Below are positions 16,407 to 24,931 of a stretch of 44,292 nt of DNA, in pieces; the stretch's first letter is position 1, and the number at the start of each line of letters is the position of its first letter. Location: the NCBI GenBank assembly GCA_048498155.1, contig JBEHYN010000026.1:1-44292 (forward strand). The letters run 5' to 3'. The notes under the pieces were generated by a model. That model ran no database searches. It worked only from the letters and a program-made list of their open reading frames with translations, and was not told the origin of the DNA. A program made the translations under genes and the position numbers. Origin of the DNA: BOG-938 sp048498155 (GTDB taxonomy: Bacteria > Pseudomonadota > Alphaproteobacteria > Caulobacterales > Caulobacteraceae).

Positions 16407-16456
16407 AGAGCCTTTTTATCCGGTTCAAATGAGTCCATTTGAACCGGAAAGGCTCT
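16407..16456. repeat. Palindromic repeat overlapping the stop of the adjacent lipoprotein gene
   Basis: AGAGCCTTT (16407-16415) pairs with AAAGGCTCT (16448-16456). After a 4-base bulge on one side, CCGGTTCAAATG pairs with CATTTGAACCGG around an AGTC loop. This is a 21-bp stem in total. The right arm includes the first bases of the lipoprotein stop codon (16455-16457), so it can also serve as that gene's 3' hairpin. Confidence 0.7.
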
Positions 16457-16979
16457 AGTACTCGGGATAATAGCGGTCGTTAGAACCTCGGCAGGCCCGC
16501 ACATAGTCGCCTCGATCACTTTGAACCCACCGGCAGTCATGCTGGCGGTACCATGCGTCGTCTTGCTGGCCGCGGTAGCCATTGTAACGGTCGTAGTCCA
16601 TGGTTTGTTCGCGCGTCCAATAGGGCCGGCTCCCGTCGCAGTTGATGCTTGAGCTGGCTATGCTTGAGCCTACCGCCGCTCCGGCCACTGCGCCGATGAT
16701 CGTGCCGCCCGTCTTGCCGCCGCCCGAGGAGACAGCGTTACCGAGAAGGCCGCCGGCGATGGCTCCGAGGGCGGTTCCGGCGACGTTGCGGTTCTGTTGC
16801 TCGCTTTGGCATTGGCTGGCGTAGTAGCCGTAGCCGGCATAGTGGGGATCATTGGCATAGCCATCCGACGTGTAACGCGGCCCGTAGCTGTCCCCAGCGC
16901 AGCCCGCGCCGGCCAATGCGCCGGCCAGAGCAACGAGGACCAAGGCTGTCTTGGCTGTCTTGGTTGTCTTAGTGATCAT
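16455..16979 (-). CDS. Glycine-zipper lipoprotein
   Basis: A 174-residue probable lipoprotein. The signal peptide (MITKTTKTAKTALVLVALAG) ends in lipobox AGAGC (Cys27). A Tyr/Asp-rich segment follows, then a glycine-zipper membrane motif at about 66-106 (GTALGAIAGGLLGNAV and GGTIIGAVAGAAVGSSIAS), as in 17-kDa surface antigen/SlyB-type envelope proteins. The C-terminus is rich in Tyr, Arg and Asp with two Cys (CRWVQSDRGDYVRAC). The early KTTKTAKT repeat reflects tandem 9-base units in the DNA. Transcribed alone. Confidence 0.8.
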   Translation of the reverse strand: MITKTTKTAKTALVLVALAGALAGAGCAGDSYGPRYTSDGYANDPHYAGYGYYASQCQSEQQNRNVAGTALGAIAGGLLGNAVSSGGGKTGGTIIGAVAGAAVGSSIASSSINCDGSRPYWTREQTMDYDRYNGYRGQQDDAWYRQHDCRWVQSDRGDYVRACRGSNDRYYPEY

Positions 16980-17106
16980 GAGGCGTCCTCCAGTTAAGGG
17001 AGAAATGCGCGCCGGTGAAGTACGTTCCCAGCGACGCCGTTCGGCCTGCTGCCATAGGCGGTCCTTGGAGGCGTAGCTGCGAGCTTAATCGACTGCGTGC
17101 GGGCCC

Positions 17107-18453
17107 CTAAATATCCCGCAGCCGCGTCGTCGCGTCGCCGAACTTATCGAGCTTCACGCCGTAGCGGTCCATCAGGGACAGGTACAGGCTGCTGAGCTTC
17201 CGGTTGTCGTCGCCGTCGTTCATGTAGCTGAGCGAGCGGCCGGTCTTGAGCGTGCCGCCCAGGCCCCCGGCCAACAGCACGGGCACCTTGGAGTTGTCGT
17301 GGGTGCGGCCGATCCACATGCTGGACAGGAACATCATGCAGCTGTGGTCCAGCACCGTGCCCTCGCCTTCCTGCATGGCGTCCAGCTTGGAGCACAGATA
17401 GGCGAACTGGTCGGTGTGGAAGCGGACGATGCTCTCATAGGCGTCGGAGTTGTTGTCGTGCGACGCGGCGTGGTGGCTGAATTTCACGTTGAGGAAGGGA
17501 TAGTACATCGTCGACATGTCGCGCGAGAGGACCAGTGAGGCCACGCGGGTCTTATTGGTTTGGAACGCGACGGCGATGATGTCGCTCATCAGCTTGGCGT
17601 GTTCTCGCAGGTCTTCGGGCAGGCCGTTGACCGGCCGTTCCATGGCGGCGAGCGTGGTGTTCTTGCTCTTGGCGGTGTCCTGGGCGTCGTTCATGCCCTT
17701 GCGCATGATCTCCACGCGCTTTTCGATCTCGCGCACGCTTGTGAGATATTCGTCCAGCTTGCCGCGGTCCCCGGCGCTGATCTTGCGCGACAGGTCGGCG
17801 GCGCGGCCCCTTACGCGGTCCAATACGCTGATATTCAGCAGGGCGCCGCGATTGTCGAACAGGCTGTCCCAGGCCAGGGCGGGATAGAGCTCCAGCGGCA
17901 CCGGCGATTCGGGCGACTGCCAGGAAATATAGGAGCTGTAGGCCATCGAGAAATTGGTCTCATGATAGCCGGTGGTCGGTTGGTCGCAGCCCAGGACAAT
18001 GCTCGATTGCGGCGTATCCTCGCCCACGTGGTTGGCGATCATCTGATCGACGCTGACGCCCGAGTGGATCAGGGCGCCCTTGGTGATCGGCCCGCCCGAC
18101 AGAATGCTGCCGGTCTGGGCGGGGTGGATGCCCTGGCGGGTCAGGTCCTTAACGTAGAGTCCGTCGATGACGTTGAGCTTCTGCTTGAACGGCTCGAGCG
18201 GCTGAAGGCTCTGGCTGAGCTTCATGTCAGCGCCCGAACCCTCTGCGCTCCAGTGATCCTCGTGCACGCCGCAGCCCAGGAAAACCACGCCGAAACGCTT
18301 GGGGAAGTCCTCGGCCTTGGGGGTGTCGGCCATGGCGCTGACCGACTCCAACCAGGGCAAGGCCATGGCGCAGCCCGCTCCATTCAGAACCGCGCGGCGC
18401 GAGAAGGCGCGCGCGGCGAAGGGGCTCGCAGGGCGTTCAGGGGATCGGGCCAT
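17107..18453 (-). CDS. DUF1552 protein, Tat-exported
   Basis: A 448-residue protein with a Tat signal (FSRRAVLNGAGCAMALPWLE, twin Arg at 19-20). The mature part begins RFGVVFLGCGVHEDHW and keeps the DUF1552 pattern: INVIDGLY-like and HPAQTGSILSGG segments, SVDQMIANHVG, a central helical region and a C-terminal GRTHDNSKVPVLLAGGLGG block. DUF1552 proteins usually sit beside DUF1592 cytochrome-like proteins (as here) and have no established activity. Start 18453 is 3 bases after the upstream stop, so the two are cotranscribed. A decayed copy of its 3' end lies at 12806-13042. Confidence 0.9.
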   Translation of the reverse strand: MARSPERPASPFAARAFSRRAVLNGAGCAMALPWLESVSAMADTPKAEDFPKRFGVVFLGCGVHEDHWSAEGSGADMKLSQSLQPLEPFKQKLNVIDGLYVKDLTRQGIHPAQTGSILSGGPITKGALIHSGVSVDQMIANHVGEDTPQSSIVLGCDQPTTGYHETNFSMAYSSYISWQSPESPVPLELYPALAWDSLFDNRGALLNISVLDRVRGRAADLSRKISAGDRGKLDEYLTSVREIEKRVEIMRKGMNDAQDTAKSKNTTLAAMERPVNGLPEDLREHAKLMSDIIAVAFQTNKTRVASLVLSRDMSTMYYPFLNVKFSHHAASHDNNSDAYESIVRFHTDQFAYLCSKLDAMQEGEGTVLDHSCMMFLSSMWIGRTHDNSKVPVLLAGGLGGTLKTGRSLSYMNDGDDNRKLSSLYLSLMDRYGVKLDKFGDATTRLRDI

Positions 18454-18456
18454 GAT

Positions 18457-21400
18457 TCAATGCGCCTTTCTGTGTGCGGCCTTGACGAGCTTGCCGCCGG
18501 CGGGCGGCGTAGGAAAGGCCGGGGCGTCCGCCGTGTCGTCAATACGCCGATTGAGGAATTGGGGACTGACGACAATCGTTTCAATAAGAGAACGGAAGCG
18601 ATACCCATTCGCCGCCAATTTACGCTTCATCGCCTCGATGAGCGAGTCATCGGACAACTGCAGGGATCTGTTCAGGGCATAGGCCAAAAGCTTGCGGCTC
18701 AGATTGTCGATGAACTGATCCTGCCGGTGAGCGCGGATGAAGGTCTTCAAACCCTCCAGGCCCACGGCGTCCACGTTTCCGGGGAAGGTCGCTGAGGCGT
18801 CCACCTGTCGCCCAGCCAGATCCTGGCTGCGCGCCTCACCCACCGGCCCATAGCCTTCAAACACCAGACCGAAGGAATCAAAGCGCTGGTGGCAGCCGGC
18901 GCAGAACGGGTTCTTGTGGTGCTGCTCGAGCATCTGGCGGATGGGCAGTTCGGTCTTGGATTCATCGCTCGGCAGTTCAGGCACCACGGGTGGCGGCGGC
19001 GGAATAGCCATGCCCAGCACCTTGGACACTACCCAGTGCCCCCGCTGCACCGGGCTGGTCCGCAGCCCCGGCGAGTACTGGGTCATGAACACCGCCATGG
19101 GCAGGATGCCGCCCCGGCCGTACTTGGAGGCGTTGTCCACCCGGACCCAATGGCTCGCGTCGCCGATCACTTCGGGCATGCCGTAGTGACGGGCCAAAGG
19201 TGGGTTGACGAAGGTGTAATCGGCGTAGAGCAGGTCCAGCACCGAACGGTCACTTTGGATGTTGTCCTGCATCAGCCGGACCGGCTCCTGAAACATGGCT
19301 TCGCGCAGGTTTTCGTCAAAGGACGGAAAGCGCGCGCGGTCGACTGTGTTGTTGGTCTGGAACTGACGGAAGGCCAGCCAGTTGCCGGTGAACTCGGTGG
19401 CCAGTCCGCTGATTTTGGTGTCCTTCAACATCCGGCGGGCCTGGGCCAATAGCACCTGGGGCTTTTTCAGGTCGCCCGCCGTCGCATGGCGCAGCAGTTC
19501 CGCGTCCGGCGTGCTCGCCCAGATGAAATAGCTCAGCCGGCTCGCCAAGGCGTAGCTGGACAGCGGCGCTGAGGCGAAGGCCTTACCGGTCACAAGTGCG
19601 GCCTTAACCAGGCCCGCGTGCGCGGCGGGCGCAGCGGCATTGACCAGATCGACCCGATACAGGAACTGGGGGGAGACCAGGATGCTGACCAGGGTCTGGC
19701 GAACCGCGTCTTCATGCGACAGACCGCTCTTGTCGCGCAGAGATTGGTAATAGGCCAGGATATCGGCGCGCTCGTCCGCGCTCAGCGGGCGGCGGTAGGC
19801 CCGGTCGGCGAAATCGACCAGGGCCGCCAGCTGCTTGGGCTGCGTGGCCGCGCGTTCTCTTTCCATATTGCGGATGGTCGCGTTGAAGTGGGCGAAATGG
19901 GCGAGGATCGCCTGTTTGGCCACTGGGTCGTTGGACTTGTCCTCGGCGAACTTAGCCAGGTACAGGTCGCGGTAGTGCAGGATGACTGCGCTGTCGGTGA
20001 TGGCGTGGCCTACCGGCGGGGGCGAGGCGCCCTGCGAGCCGGCGCGGCCGTTTCGAGGAAGCACCTCAGCACTGAAGGTCAGGTAGAACTGGGTCCAGGT
20101 GCGCGCGGTCTGATCGGCGACAAAGTCGAAGTCGTGCCACATGCGGTCGAGCTTGCGCTGATCCTTCTCGTCCAGGACCAGCTGCATCAGGGCGGTATCG
20201 TCGCGGAAAAAGCCCAGGGCGGTGTGATAGCCGGCGCTGAGCAAGCGATCCTTATCCTCGGAATCGTCGGGCCAGTAGCGGCCGCGTTCGCTGACATAGA
20301 ACATGTCGGGGAAGACACGGGCGAACCGCTCGAAGGCGGCCTGATAGCGCGCCTTCTGTCCATGCGGATAGACCAAGTCGGGATCGTCGGCGCGTGCGTG
20401 CGCCGCCATGATGGCCCAACGCGGCGCGCCGTCTTCGTAAAGTCGAGGATAGTCGGGGATCGCCGGCAGGCTCGGCTTGGGATCGGTGTCGGCGCGCAGG
20501 TCGTTGGGGTCGCTGTCGCGATGGTGGGCGGCGTATTGCGCCAGTTTCCAGGTGAACAAGGGCTCCGACTGAGTCGCCAGCCCCTTGACCAGCGGGGCCG
20601 CGAACTGCATGGCGGTATGGGCGCGGATGCGCACGACGTACTGACGCATCGCCACGCTGCGATCTTGCAACTCGCGCATTTGAGCCGCCGGTGGATGGGC
20701 GGAGGTCGGCGCGGGCAAGTCCTGCCACATCTTGCGCAACTCGGCGCCTGGACCGATCGCGCCCTTGTCGTGAAGAATGCCCCAGACCAGCGGCAGGTAC
20801 TTGGGGCTCAGCTTAGCGTCCGCCGCCGTCGAGGCCAGGGTCGCGCCCGGATGGCCGAGCACCTTGCGGTAGCGGTAACGCCAAGCCGCCTGGAAATATT
20901 GGGCGAAGTCGGTGGGCTGGGCCTTGTAGAAATCGACGATGGACTGAACGTAGTATCGTTCGCGGTCCGTGATCGCCTGCGCCGAATAGGGCGCAAAATC
21001 GATCCCGTCCGGCTCCAGCATCATGGTGTCGGCGACCCGCCGCGCCGCTTGCAGATATTTGTTCAGCAGGGCCGGAGACAGGGTCAGGGATTCCCCTGAA
21101 TTCTGAAAGCCGGCGGTATTGGCCGGATCAACCGGGAACTGCGCTGTAACGTGCAGGTCCTGTCCGGTCAGGTCGCGTATGGAATTGTCGTACTCGGCGT
21201 TGCTCAGCCGGCGGGCCAGCACGACGCCCGGATCGCCGCCCAGACGCTTGATCTCGTCGGCGCGAACCGACCGGACCCAATCGATGACTTGCTGGGCGGC
21301 CTCCGGCGGCGGCTGGGGCGCCTTTTTGGGCGGCATCTCCTTGGCCGCCAAGCGGTCGGCCAGCAGAGCCCAACGGGTGTAGTCCTCCTTCACCTGCTCG

Positions 21401-21582
21401 ACGGAGGCATAGGACTTCAGGTCGAACTGACCGGAGGGCTGAGCGCCGCTGTGGCAGGTAGCGCAGTACTGGCCGACAAAGGGCTGAACGGTGTCGTGAA
21501 ATTGCGTGGGCAGGCTCGGTGAATCCGCCGCGAACGCAGTGCCGGCGAGACAGGCGATCAGGGCAACCGGCAATATTCGCAT
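18457..21582 (-). CDS. DUF1592/DUF1587/DUF1588/DUF1585 multidomain exported protein with two c-type heme motifs
   Basis: A 1041-residue protein. The ATG at 21582 is chosen because it starts a clean Sec signal peptide (MRILPVALIACLAGTAFAA); the frame is open further upstream but with a non-signal-like extension. The N-terminal domain has one heme c motif, CATCH (Cys40, Cys43, His44). Next come the DUF1587-like block (ARRLSNAEYDNSIRDLTGQD), a long insert rich in Trp/Tyr (about 250-560), the DUF1592/DUF1595 region (RRPLSADERADILAYYQSL), the DUF1588 block with a second motif CAGCH (Cys894-His898), and DUF1585 at the C-terminus. Such proteins are probable periplasmic redox components of unknown substrate; they are best known from Planctomycetes. 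Paired with DUF1552. Confidence 0.9.
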   Translation of the reverse strand: MRILPVALIACLAGTAFAADSPSLPTQFHDTVQPFVGQYCATCHSGAQPSGQFDLKSYASVEQVKEDYTRWALLADRLAAKEMPPKKAPQPPPEAAQQVIDWVRSVRADEIKRLGGDPGVVLARRLSNAEYDNSIRDLTGQDLHVTAQFPVDPANTAGFQNSGESLTLSPALLNKYLQAARRVADTMMLEPDGIDFAPYSAQAITDRERYYVQSIVDFYKAQPTDFAQYFQAAWRYRYRKVLGHPGATLASTAADAKLSPKYLPLVWGILHDKGAIGPGAELRKMWQDLPAPTSAHPPAAQMRELQDRSVAMRQYVVRIRAHTAMQFAAPLVKGLATQSEPLFTWKLAQYAAHHRDSDPNDLRADTDPKPSLPAIPDYPRLYEDGAPRWAIMAAHARADDPDLVYPHGQKARYQAAFERFARVFPDMFYVSERGRYWPDDSEDKDRLLSAGYHTALGFFRDDTALMQLVLDEKDQRKLDRMWHDFDFVADQTARTWTQFYLTFSAEVLPRNGRAGSQGASPPPVGHAITDSAVILHYRDLYLAKFAEDKSNDPVAKQAILAHFAHFNATIRNMERERAATQPKQLAALVDFADRAYRRPLSADERADILAYYQSLRDKSGLSHEDAVRQTLVSILVSPQFLYRVDLVNAAAPAAHAGLVKAALVTGKAFASAPLSSYALASRLSYFIWASTPDAELLRHATAGDLKKPQVLLAQARRMLKDTKISGLATEFTGNWLAFRQFQTNNTVDRARFPSFDENLREAMFQEPVRLMQDNIQSDRSVLDLLYADYTFVNPPLARHYGMPEVIGDASHWVRVDNASKYGRGGILPMAVFMTQYSPGLRTSPVQRGHWVVSKVLGMAIPPPPPVVPELPSDESKTELPIRQMLEQHHKNPFCAGCHQRFDSFGLVFEGYGPVGEARSQDLAGRQVDASATFPGNVDAVGLEGLKTFIRAHRQDQFIDNLSRKLLAYALNRSLQLSDDSLIEAMKRKLAANGYRFRSLIETIVVSPQFLNRRIDDTADAPAFPTPPAGGKLVKAAHRKAH

Positions 21583-21764
21583 ACAGAACTCGTTGTTATT
21601 GTTCTTGGTTCGACGAGTCCTGTGGGCCCGCCGACCTCCCCTGCCCGCATCGACCGTCGCCAATGGAACCACCACAAGGTGTCAGAAATCGGCGCCAAAG
21701 TAAAACTTGGCCGTAGGGAATAAGGGCGATTGAAGAGTTCAGTCAGACCTTCCTTCGGCCCTGG

Positions 21765-22514
21765 TTAGAACGTGGTTCGTCCGCCGGAGGTATCGAACGT
21801 CGCCGCCGTCGAGAACGAGCATTCCTCGCTGGCCAGCCAGCAGATCATGGCCGCGCTCTCTTCCGCCTTGCCAAAGCGCCCCATGGGAATTTTCGACAGC
21901 ATGTAGTCGATGTGCGTTTGCGGCATCTGGTCGAAGATCGGGCTCTCAAACGCCGCCGGGGTAATGCAGTTGACCAGCACCCCCTGGGTCGCCAGCTCCT
22001 TGCCCAGCGACTTGGTCAAGGCGATGACCCCGGCCTTGGAGGCTGAATAGGCCGAGGCGTTGGGATTGCCTTCCTTGCCCGCCACCGACGCCACATTGAT
22101 GATGCGCCCGTAGCCGTTCGTGAGCATGAACGGCGTGATCTCGCGGCAGCAGTAGAAAACCCCATTGAGATTGATGTCGAGCACCCGCAGCCAGTTGTCC
22201 ACGGGGAAGTCCTTGACCGGCGTGGTGGCCCCGGTGATCCCCGCGCTGCACACCAGGATGTCGATCTTGCCCAAGGCCTCGGCGCTGTCGCGCGCAGCCT
22301 TGGCCACCTGCGCGTGCTCGGACACGTCCACCGCGAAAGCCGCCTTCGCCCCGCTGGCCGCGATCGCCGCCGGGAAGGCTTTGGCGTCAACGTCCCATAG
22401 AACGACCGATCCGCCCTCGGCCACGATGCGCGTGGCGACCGCTAGGCCCAGACCGGAGGCGCCGCCTGTCACCACGGCGGTCCTGCCGCTGAAACGGCCG
22501 GGAAAAACTATCAT
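21765..22514 (-). CDS. Short-chain dehydrogenase/reductase (NAD-type)
   Basis: A 249-residue classical SDR. Cofactor loop TGGASGLG (16-23), acidic Asp41 at the end of the second strand (VVLWDVD, favouring NAD over NADP), Asn115 (DINLNG), catalytic Ser143, Tyr156 and Lys160 (YSASK). The C-terminus (AATFDTSGGRTTF) is the usual SDR ending. No signal peptide, so cytoplasmic. ATG 22514 lies 3 bases after the stop of the aldolase-like gene; a TTG at 22517 is less likely. The tight linkage suggests it acts in the same pathway, oxidising or reducing a product. Confidence 0.92.
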   Translation of the reverse strand: MIVFPGRFSGRTAVVTGGASGLGLAVATRIVAEGGSVVLWDVDAKAFPAAIAASGAKAAFAVDVSEHAQVAKAARDSAEALGKIDILVCSAGITGATTPVKDFPVDNWLRVLDINLNGVFYCCREITPFMLTNGYGRIINVASVAGKEGNPNASAYSASKAGVIALTKSLGKELATQGVLVNCITPAAFESPIFDQMPQTHIDYMLSKIPMGRFGKAEESAAMICWLASEECSFSTAATFDTSGGRTTF

Positions 22515-22517
22515 CAA

Positions 22518-23519
22518 CTAGGCTCGCATGTAGGGTTTGAGGAATTGATCCATGGTCTGGCGGATGAAGGCCTTCTGCGCCGCACTCGGCGGGGACTCGT
22601 GGCCGCCCATGCCGGGGGTGGGACGCGACATGGTGCTCTCCTTGAACACCCCGCGCGCCACCATGATGTAGGCGCCGGCGCCTGGGATCGTCGAGAACCC
22701 CTGGATCCGGCCGAACATGTCGAAGGCCTCCTGTTTGCGGCCGGCGTCCCACAACTCGGCCGTGGCTTGGAACAGATCGGCCAGGCCGGGCGTGGGACAA
22801 AAGCCGGCGAATCCCAGGTTCAGCTCGTCCAGCATGGTGCGCACGCCCTTGCCGGCGAACACGGCGATGCGGTCCTTGGTGCGGGCACGGATCTCGCTGA
22901 TGCGCGCCAGGGGGTCGCCGGCCTCGTCCTTGACGCACTTCATGGTGGGGATTTGCTCAGCCAGCCGGACGATCAGGTCCACGCTCATATTGCCCTGGCT
23001 CTGTACGATCAGGGGCAGATCGGTAGCCGCCCCGATGGCCTTGTAATAGTCCAACATGGCCTGGTCGTCCGCCTTGTCCGGCGGCAGGGACACGATGGCG
23101 TCCGCGCCGGTCTTGGCGGCGTGCTTGGCGTAGCCGACCGAGGCAGCCAGATCATTGCCCACGGTCTGCACCCCGATCACAATAGAGGTCTTGCCCCCCT
23201 TCCCGGTGGCGATGAGCGTCTCGGCGCCGGACAGGCGCTCGGTCTGCGACAGGTTGGACCAGCCGCTGGCGATCTGCGGCCAGATCAGGCCCGGCACACG
23301 GCCGCGATTGCAGAACTTCACCTCGGCCGCCAAGCAGTCCAGGTCGAGCTTGTTGTCAGGCGTGAACGGCGTCTGGCCGATGGGATATAGCCCCCGCAGG
23401 GGCTTGGCCGCCGCTTGGCTGACGCCCGGCGCCGAAAGGCCCAGGCCCACGGCTATGGCGGCGGCGTTTTGCAGAAACGTCCGTCTTTCGGGATGCAGAA
23501 TGTCCAGTTGATCGGCCAT
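22518..23519 (-). CDS. Tat-exported dihydrodipicolinate synthase-family (aldolase-like) protein
   Basis: A 333-residue (beta/alpha)8 class I aldolase-superfamily protein. The ATG at 23519 has an AGGGAGG site 7 bases upstream. A twin-arginine signal (ERRTFLQNAAAIAVGLGLSA) precedes the barrel. Lys197 (CVKDEAGD) corresponds to the Schiff-base lysine. Other DapA landmarks are lost: the strand that normally carries the proton-relay Tyr reads LIVQSQG, and the substrate-carboxylate Thr-Thr loop is ASGWSNLS. So this is not lysine biosynthesis. Relatives cleave or dehydrate 2-keto acids such as 2-keto-3-deoxy sugar acids. Export of this normally cytosolic family is unusual. First gene of an operon with the SDR. 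Confidence 0.88.
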   Translation of the reverse strand: MADQLDILHPERRTFLQNAAAIAVGLGLSAPGVSQAAAKPLRGLYPIGQTPFTPDNKLDLDCLAAEVKFCNRGRVPGLIWPQIASGWSNLSQTERLSGAETLIATGKGGKTSIVIGVQTVGNDLAASVGYAKHAAKTGADAIVSLPPDKADDQAMLDYYKAIGAATDLPLIVQSQGNMSVDLIVRLAEQIPTMKCVKDEAGDPLARISEIRARTKDRIAVFAGKGVRTMLDELNLGFAGFCPTPGLADLFQATAELWDAGRKQEAFDMFGRIQGFSTIPGAGAYIMVARGVFKESTMSRPTPGMGGHESPPSAAQKAFIRQTMDQFLKPYMRA

Positions 23520-23780
23520 GACCAAACCTCCCTGTTGTTAGGCTTTTCCATCGCCGCCGGACGGCGGGTTGGCAAGGGTTAAGTGGGCGACCGCCGAGTT
23601 CACTCGGTCCGCCGAGGCGCGGATGCGCACCACTCAATCCCAATCGTGGGCTCACGAAACACGTCGGCTAAATGGTGCGTGTCCCGCCTGCCGTAAGAAC
23701 GATGTTTTTTCTATGGACAACCGTAGGCTGTCCCGCCTAGCTTAGCCGTGGGTTGAATAGAAATTTTCCTGGGGGGAAAC

Positions 23781-24227
23781 ATACGGTTAGCGGGATTCGC
23801 GGTTTGTACGGCTGTGCTTTCTTTGTCTCTGGGCGGTTGTGCAACCGTCACACGAGGCTCCACAACAGAATTTAAGGTCACGTCCAAGCCGCCCGGCGCG
23901 AGCGTCAAAACCTCGACCGGTTTCAGCTGCGACGCCACGCCCTGCAGCTTCAAGCTGCCGCGCAAGACGCCATTTGATGTCACTGTCGCCAAAGATGGCT
24001 TCACGCCGCAAACCCTGCATGTGCGTAGCGAAGTCGGAGGCGCTGGAGCTGCCGGAATGGCCGGCAACATCGTGGCCGGCGGCGTCATCGGCATGGTGGT
24101 TGACGGTACGTCCGGCGCCATGAATGACCTGCTGCCCAACCCGATGGATGTCACGCTGGAGGCCACGACAACTGCTCAGACGGGTCAGCCCGCAGCAGCG
24201 GCCGAGACCAAGACTGCGGCCCAGTAG
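23781..24227 (+). CDS. Lipoprotein with PEGA-like domain (non-standard start)
   Basis: The safe minimum frame begins with GTG 23814, but that leaves only eight residues before the lipobox Cys and no basic N-region. Reading from ATA at 23781, placed 4 bases after GGGGGG, gives MRLAGFAVCTAVLSLSLGGC, a textbook lipoprotein signal with lipobox LGGC. No ATG, GTG or TTG exists between. The mature domain (FKVTSKPPGASVKTSTG, CSFKLPRKTPFDVTVAKDGF) has the PEGA-like beta-sandwich pattern, then a glycine-rich segment (GGAGAAGMAGNIVAGGVIG) and an Ala/Thr-rich tail. A surface or periplasmic structural role is likely. The next gene follows directly. Confidence 0.75.
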   Translation: MRLAGFAVCTAVLSLSLGGCATVTRGSTTEFKVTSKPPGASVKTSTGFSCDATPCSFKLPRKTPFDVTVAKDGFTPQTLHVRSEVGGAGAAGMAGNIVAGGVIGMVVDGTSGAMNDLLPNPMDVTLEATTTAQTGQPAAAAETKTAAQ

Positions 24228-24806
24228 TTGACCGGATCGATCAGAACGCTCTGTGCGGCGAGCGGCCTCTGCCTGAGCCTGATGATCTTGTCGTCCTGTG
24301 CGACGGCGACCGAGCCTTTGGCGATGACTGTCGCCTCAGGCTCGGGGCCGGCGCAGGCCGCTGGTTCATCCGAACATAGCTTGCGCGTGGATCAGGTAAC
24401 CGGCGGAGCTGAAACCAGTGTCATCGGCATGTCGGACATCACCAGCGCCGCCTTGCGCTCAGCCCTGCAGGACTCTCTGCGCAACCTGGGCTATTTGGCC
24501 GTGGATGATGCAAAGGCCCGATATGTTGTGTCGGCCGACCTGGTTGAACTGGACCGGCCTGTGGTGGCGCTGGACCCGGTCGTGCTGTTCGTGCCGGTCG
24601 ACCTGTCAGTGACGGTCCGCATCCATTACTTGGTTCGCCCCGCGAGCGGCGGCGCGCCCGTCTTCGATGACGTCGTCGCCACCACGGGCACGGCCACATC
24701 TAATGACGCGCTCACCCCAGCCGGACGAGTGCGCAAGGCCAATGAGGCCGGCGTGCGCCTGAACTTCGCGGAATTCCTGAAACGAGCCGCCCCGAAACTT
24801 TCCTGA
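24228..24806 (+). CDS. Lipoprotein of unknown function
   Basis: A 192-residue protein starting with TTG at 24228, immediately after the stop of the upstream lipoprotein, so it is probably translated by coupling. MTGSIRTLCAASGLCLSLMI leads to lipobox LSSC. The mature part has a compact alpha/beta pattern: ITSAALRSALQDSLRNLGYL, then YVVSADLVELDRPVVALDPV, VTVRIHYLVR, and a C-terminal helix RVRKANEAGVRLNFAEFLKR. This resembles the YajG-like or 'LPS-assembly LptE-like' small lipoprotein layouts but without a diagnostic motif. Partner of the PEGA-like lipoprotein. Confidence 0.75.
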   Translation: MTGSIRTLCAASGLCLSLMILSSCATATEPLAMTVASGSGPAQAAGSSEHSLRVDQVTGGAETSVIGMSDITSAALRSALQDSLRNLGYLAVDDAKARYVVSADLVELDRPVVALDPVVLFVPVDLSVTVRIHYLVRPASGGAPVFDDVVATTGTATSNDALTPAGRVRKANEAGVRLNFAEFLKRAAPKLS

Positions 24807-24887
24807 TTGGCGCGATAGGTGCAGTTCGGTGAACATGATATTGGACTGCACCCCTTATTGAATCCGCCATCACCCAGGGAACCATCA

Positions 24888-24917
24888 CGTAACCGTGACC
24901 GTTACGCAGGCCGTAAC
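24888..24917 (+). promoter_or_regulatory. Three CGTAAC half-sites forming two alternative hairpins before a ribosome site
   Basis: CGTAAC (24888-24893), GTTACG (24901-24906), CGTAAC (24912-24917). The middle element can pair with either neighbour (loops of 7 and 5 bases), and the last one abuts the AGGAGGG site (24918-24924) of the following lipoprotein gene. It could be a protein operator or a small RNA switch. No experimental analogue is known to me. Confidence 0.45.
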
Positions 24918-24931
24918 AGGAGGGACTCCCC

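Noticed and set aside
19618..21099. 493-codon open frame on the plus strand opposite the DUF1592 gene
   Set aside because: No family motifs, no ribosome site, and a composition rich in Gly/Arg/Val/Asp as expected from the antisense of a GC-rich gene.
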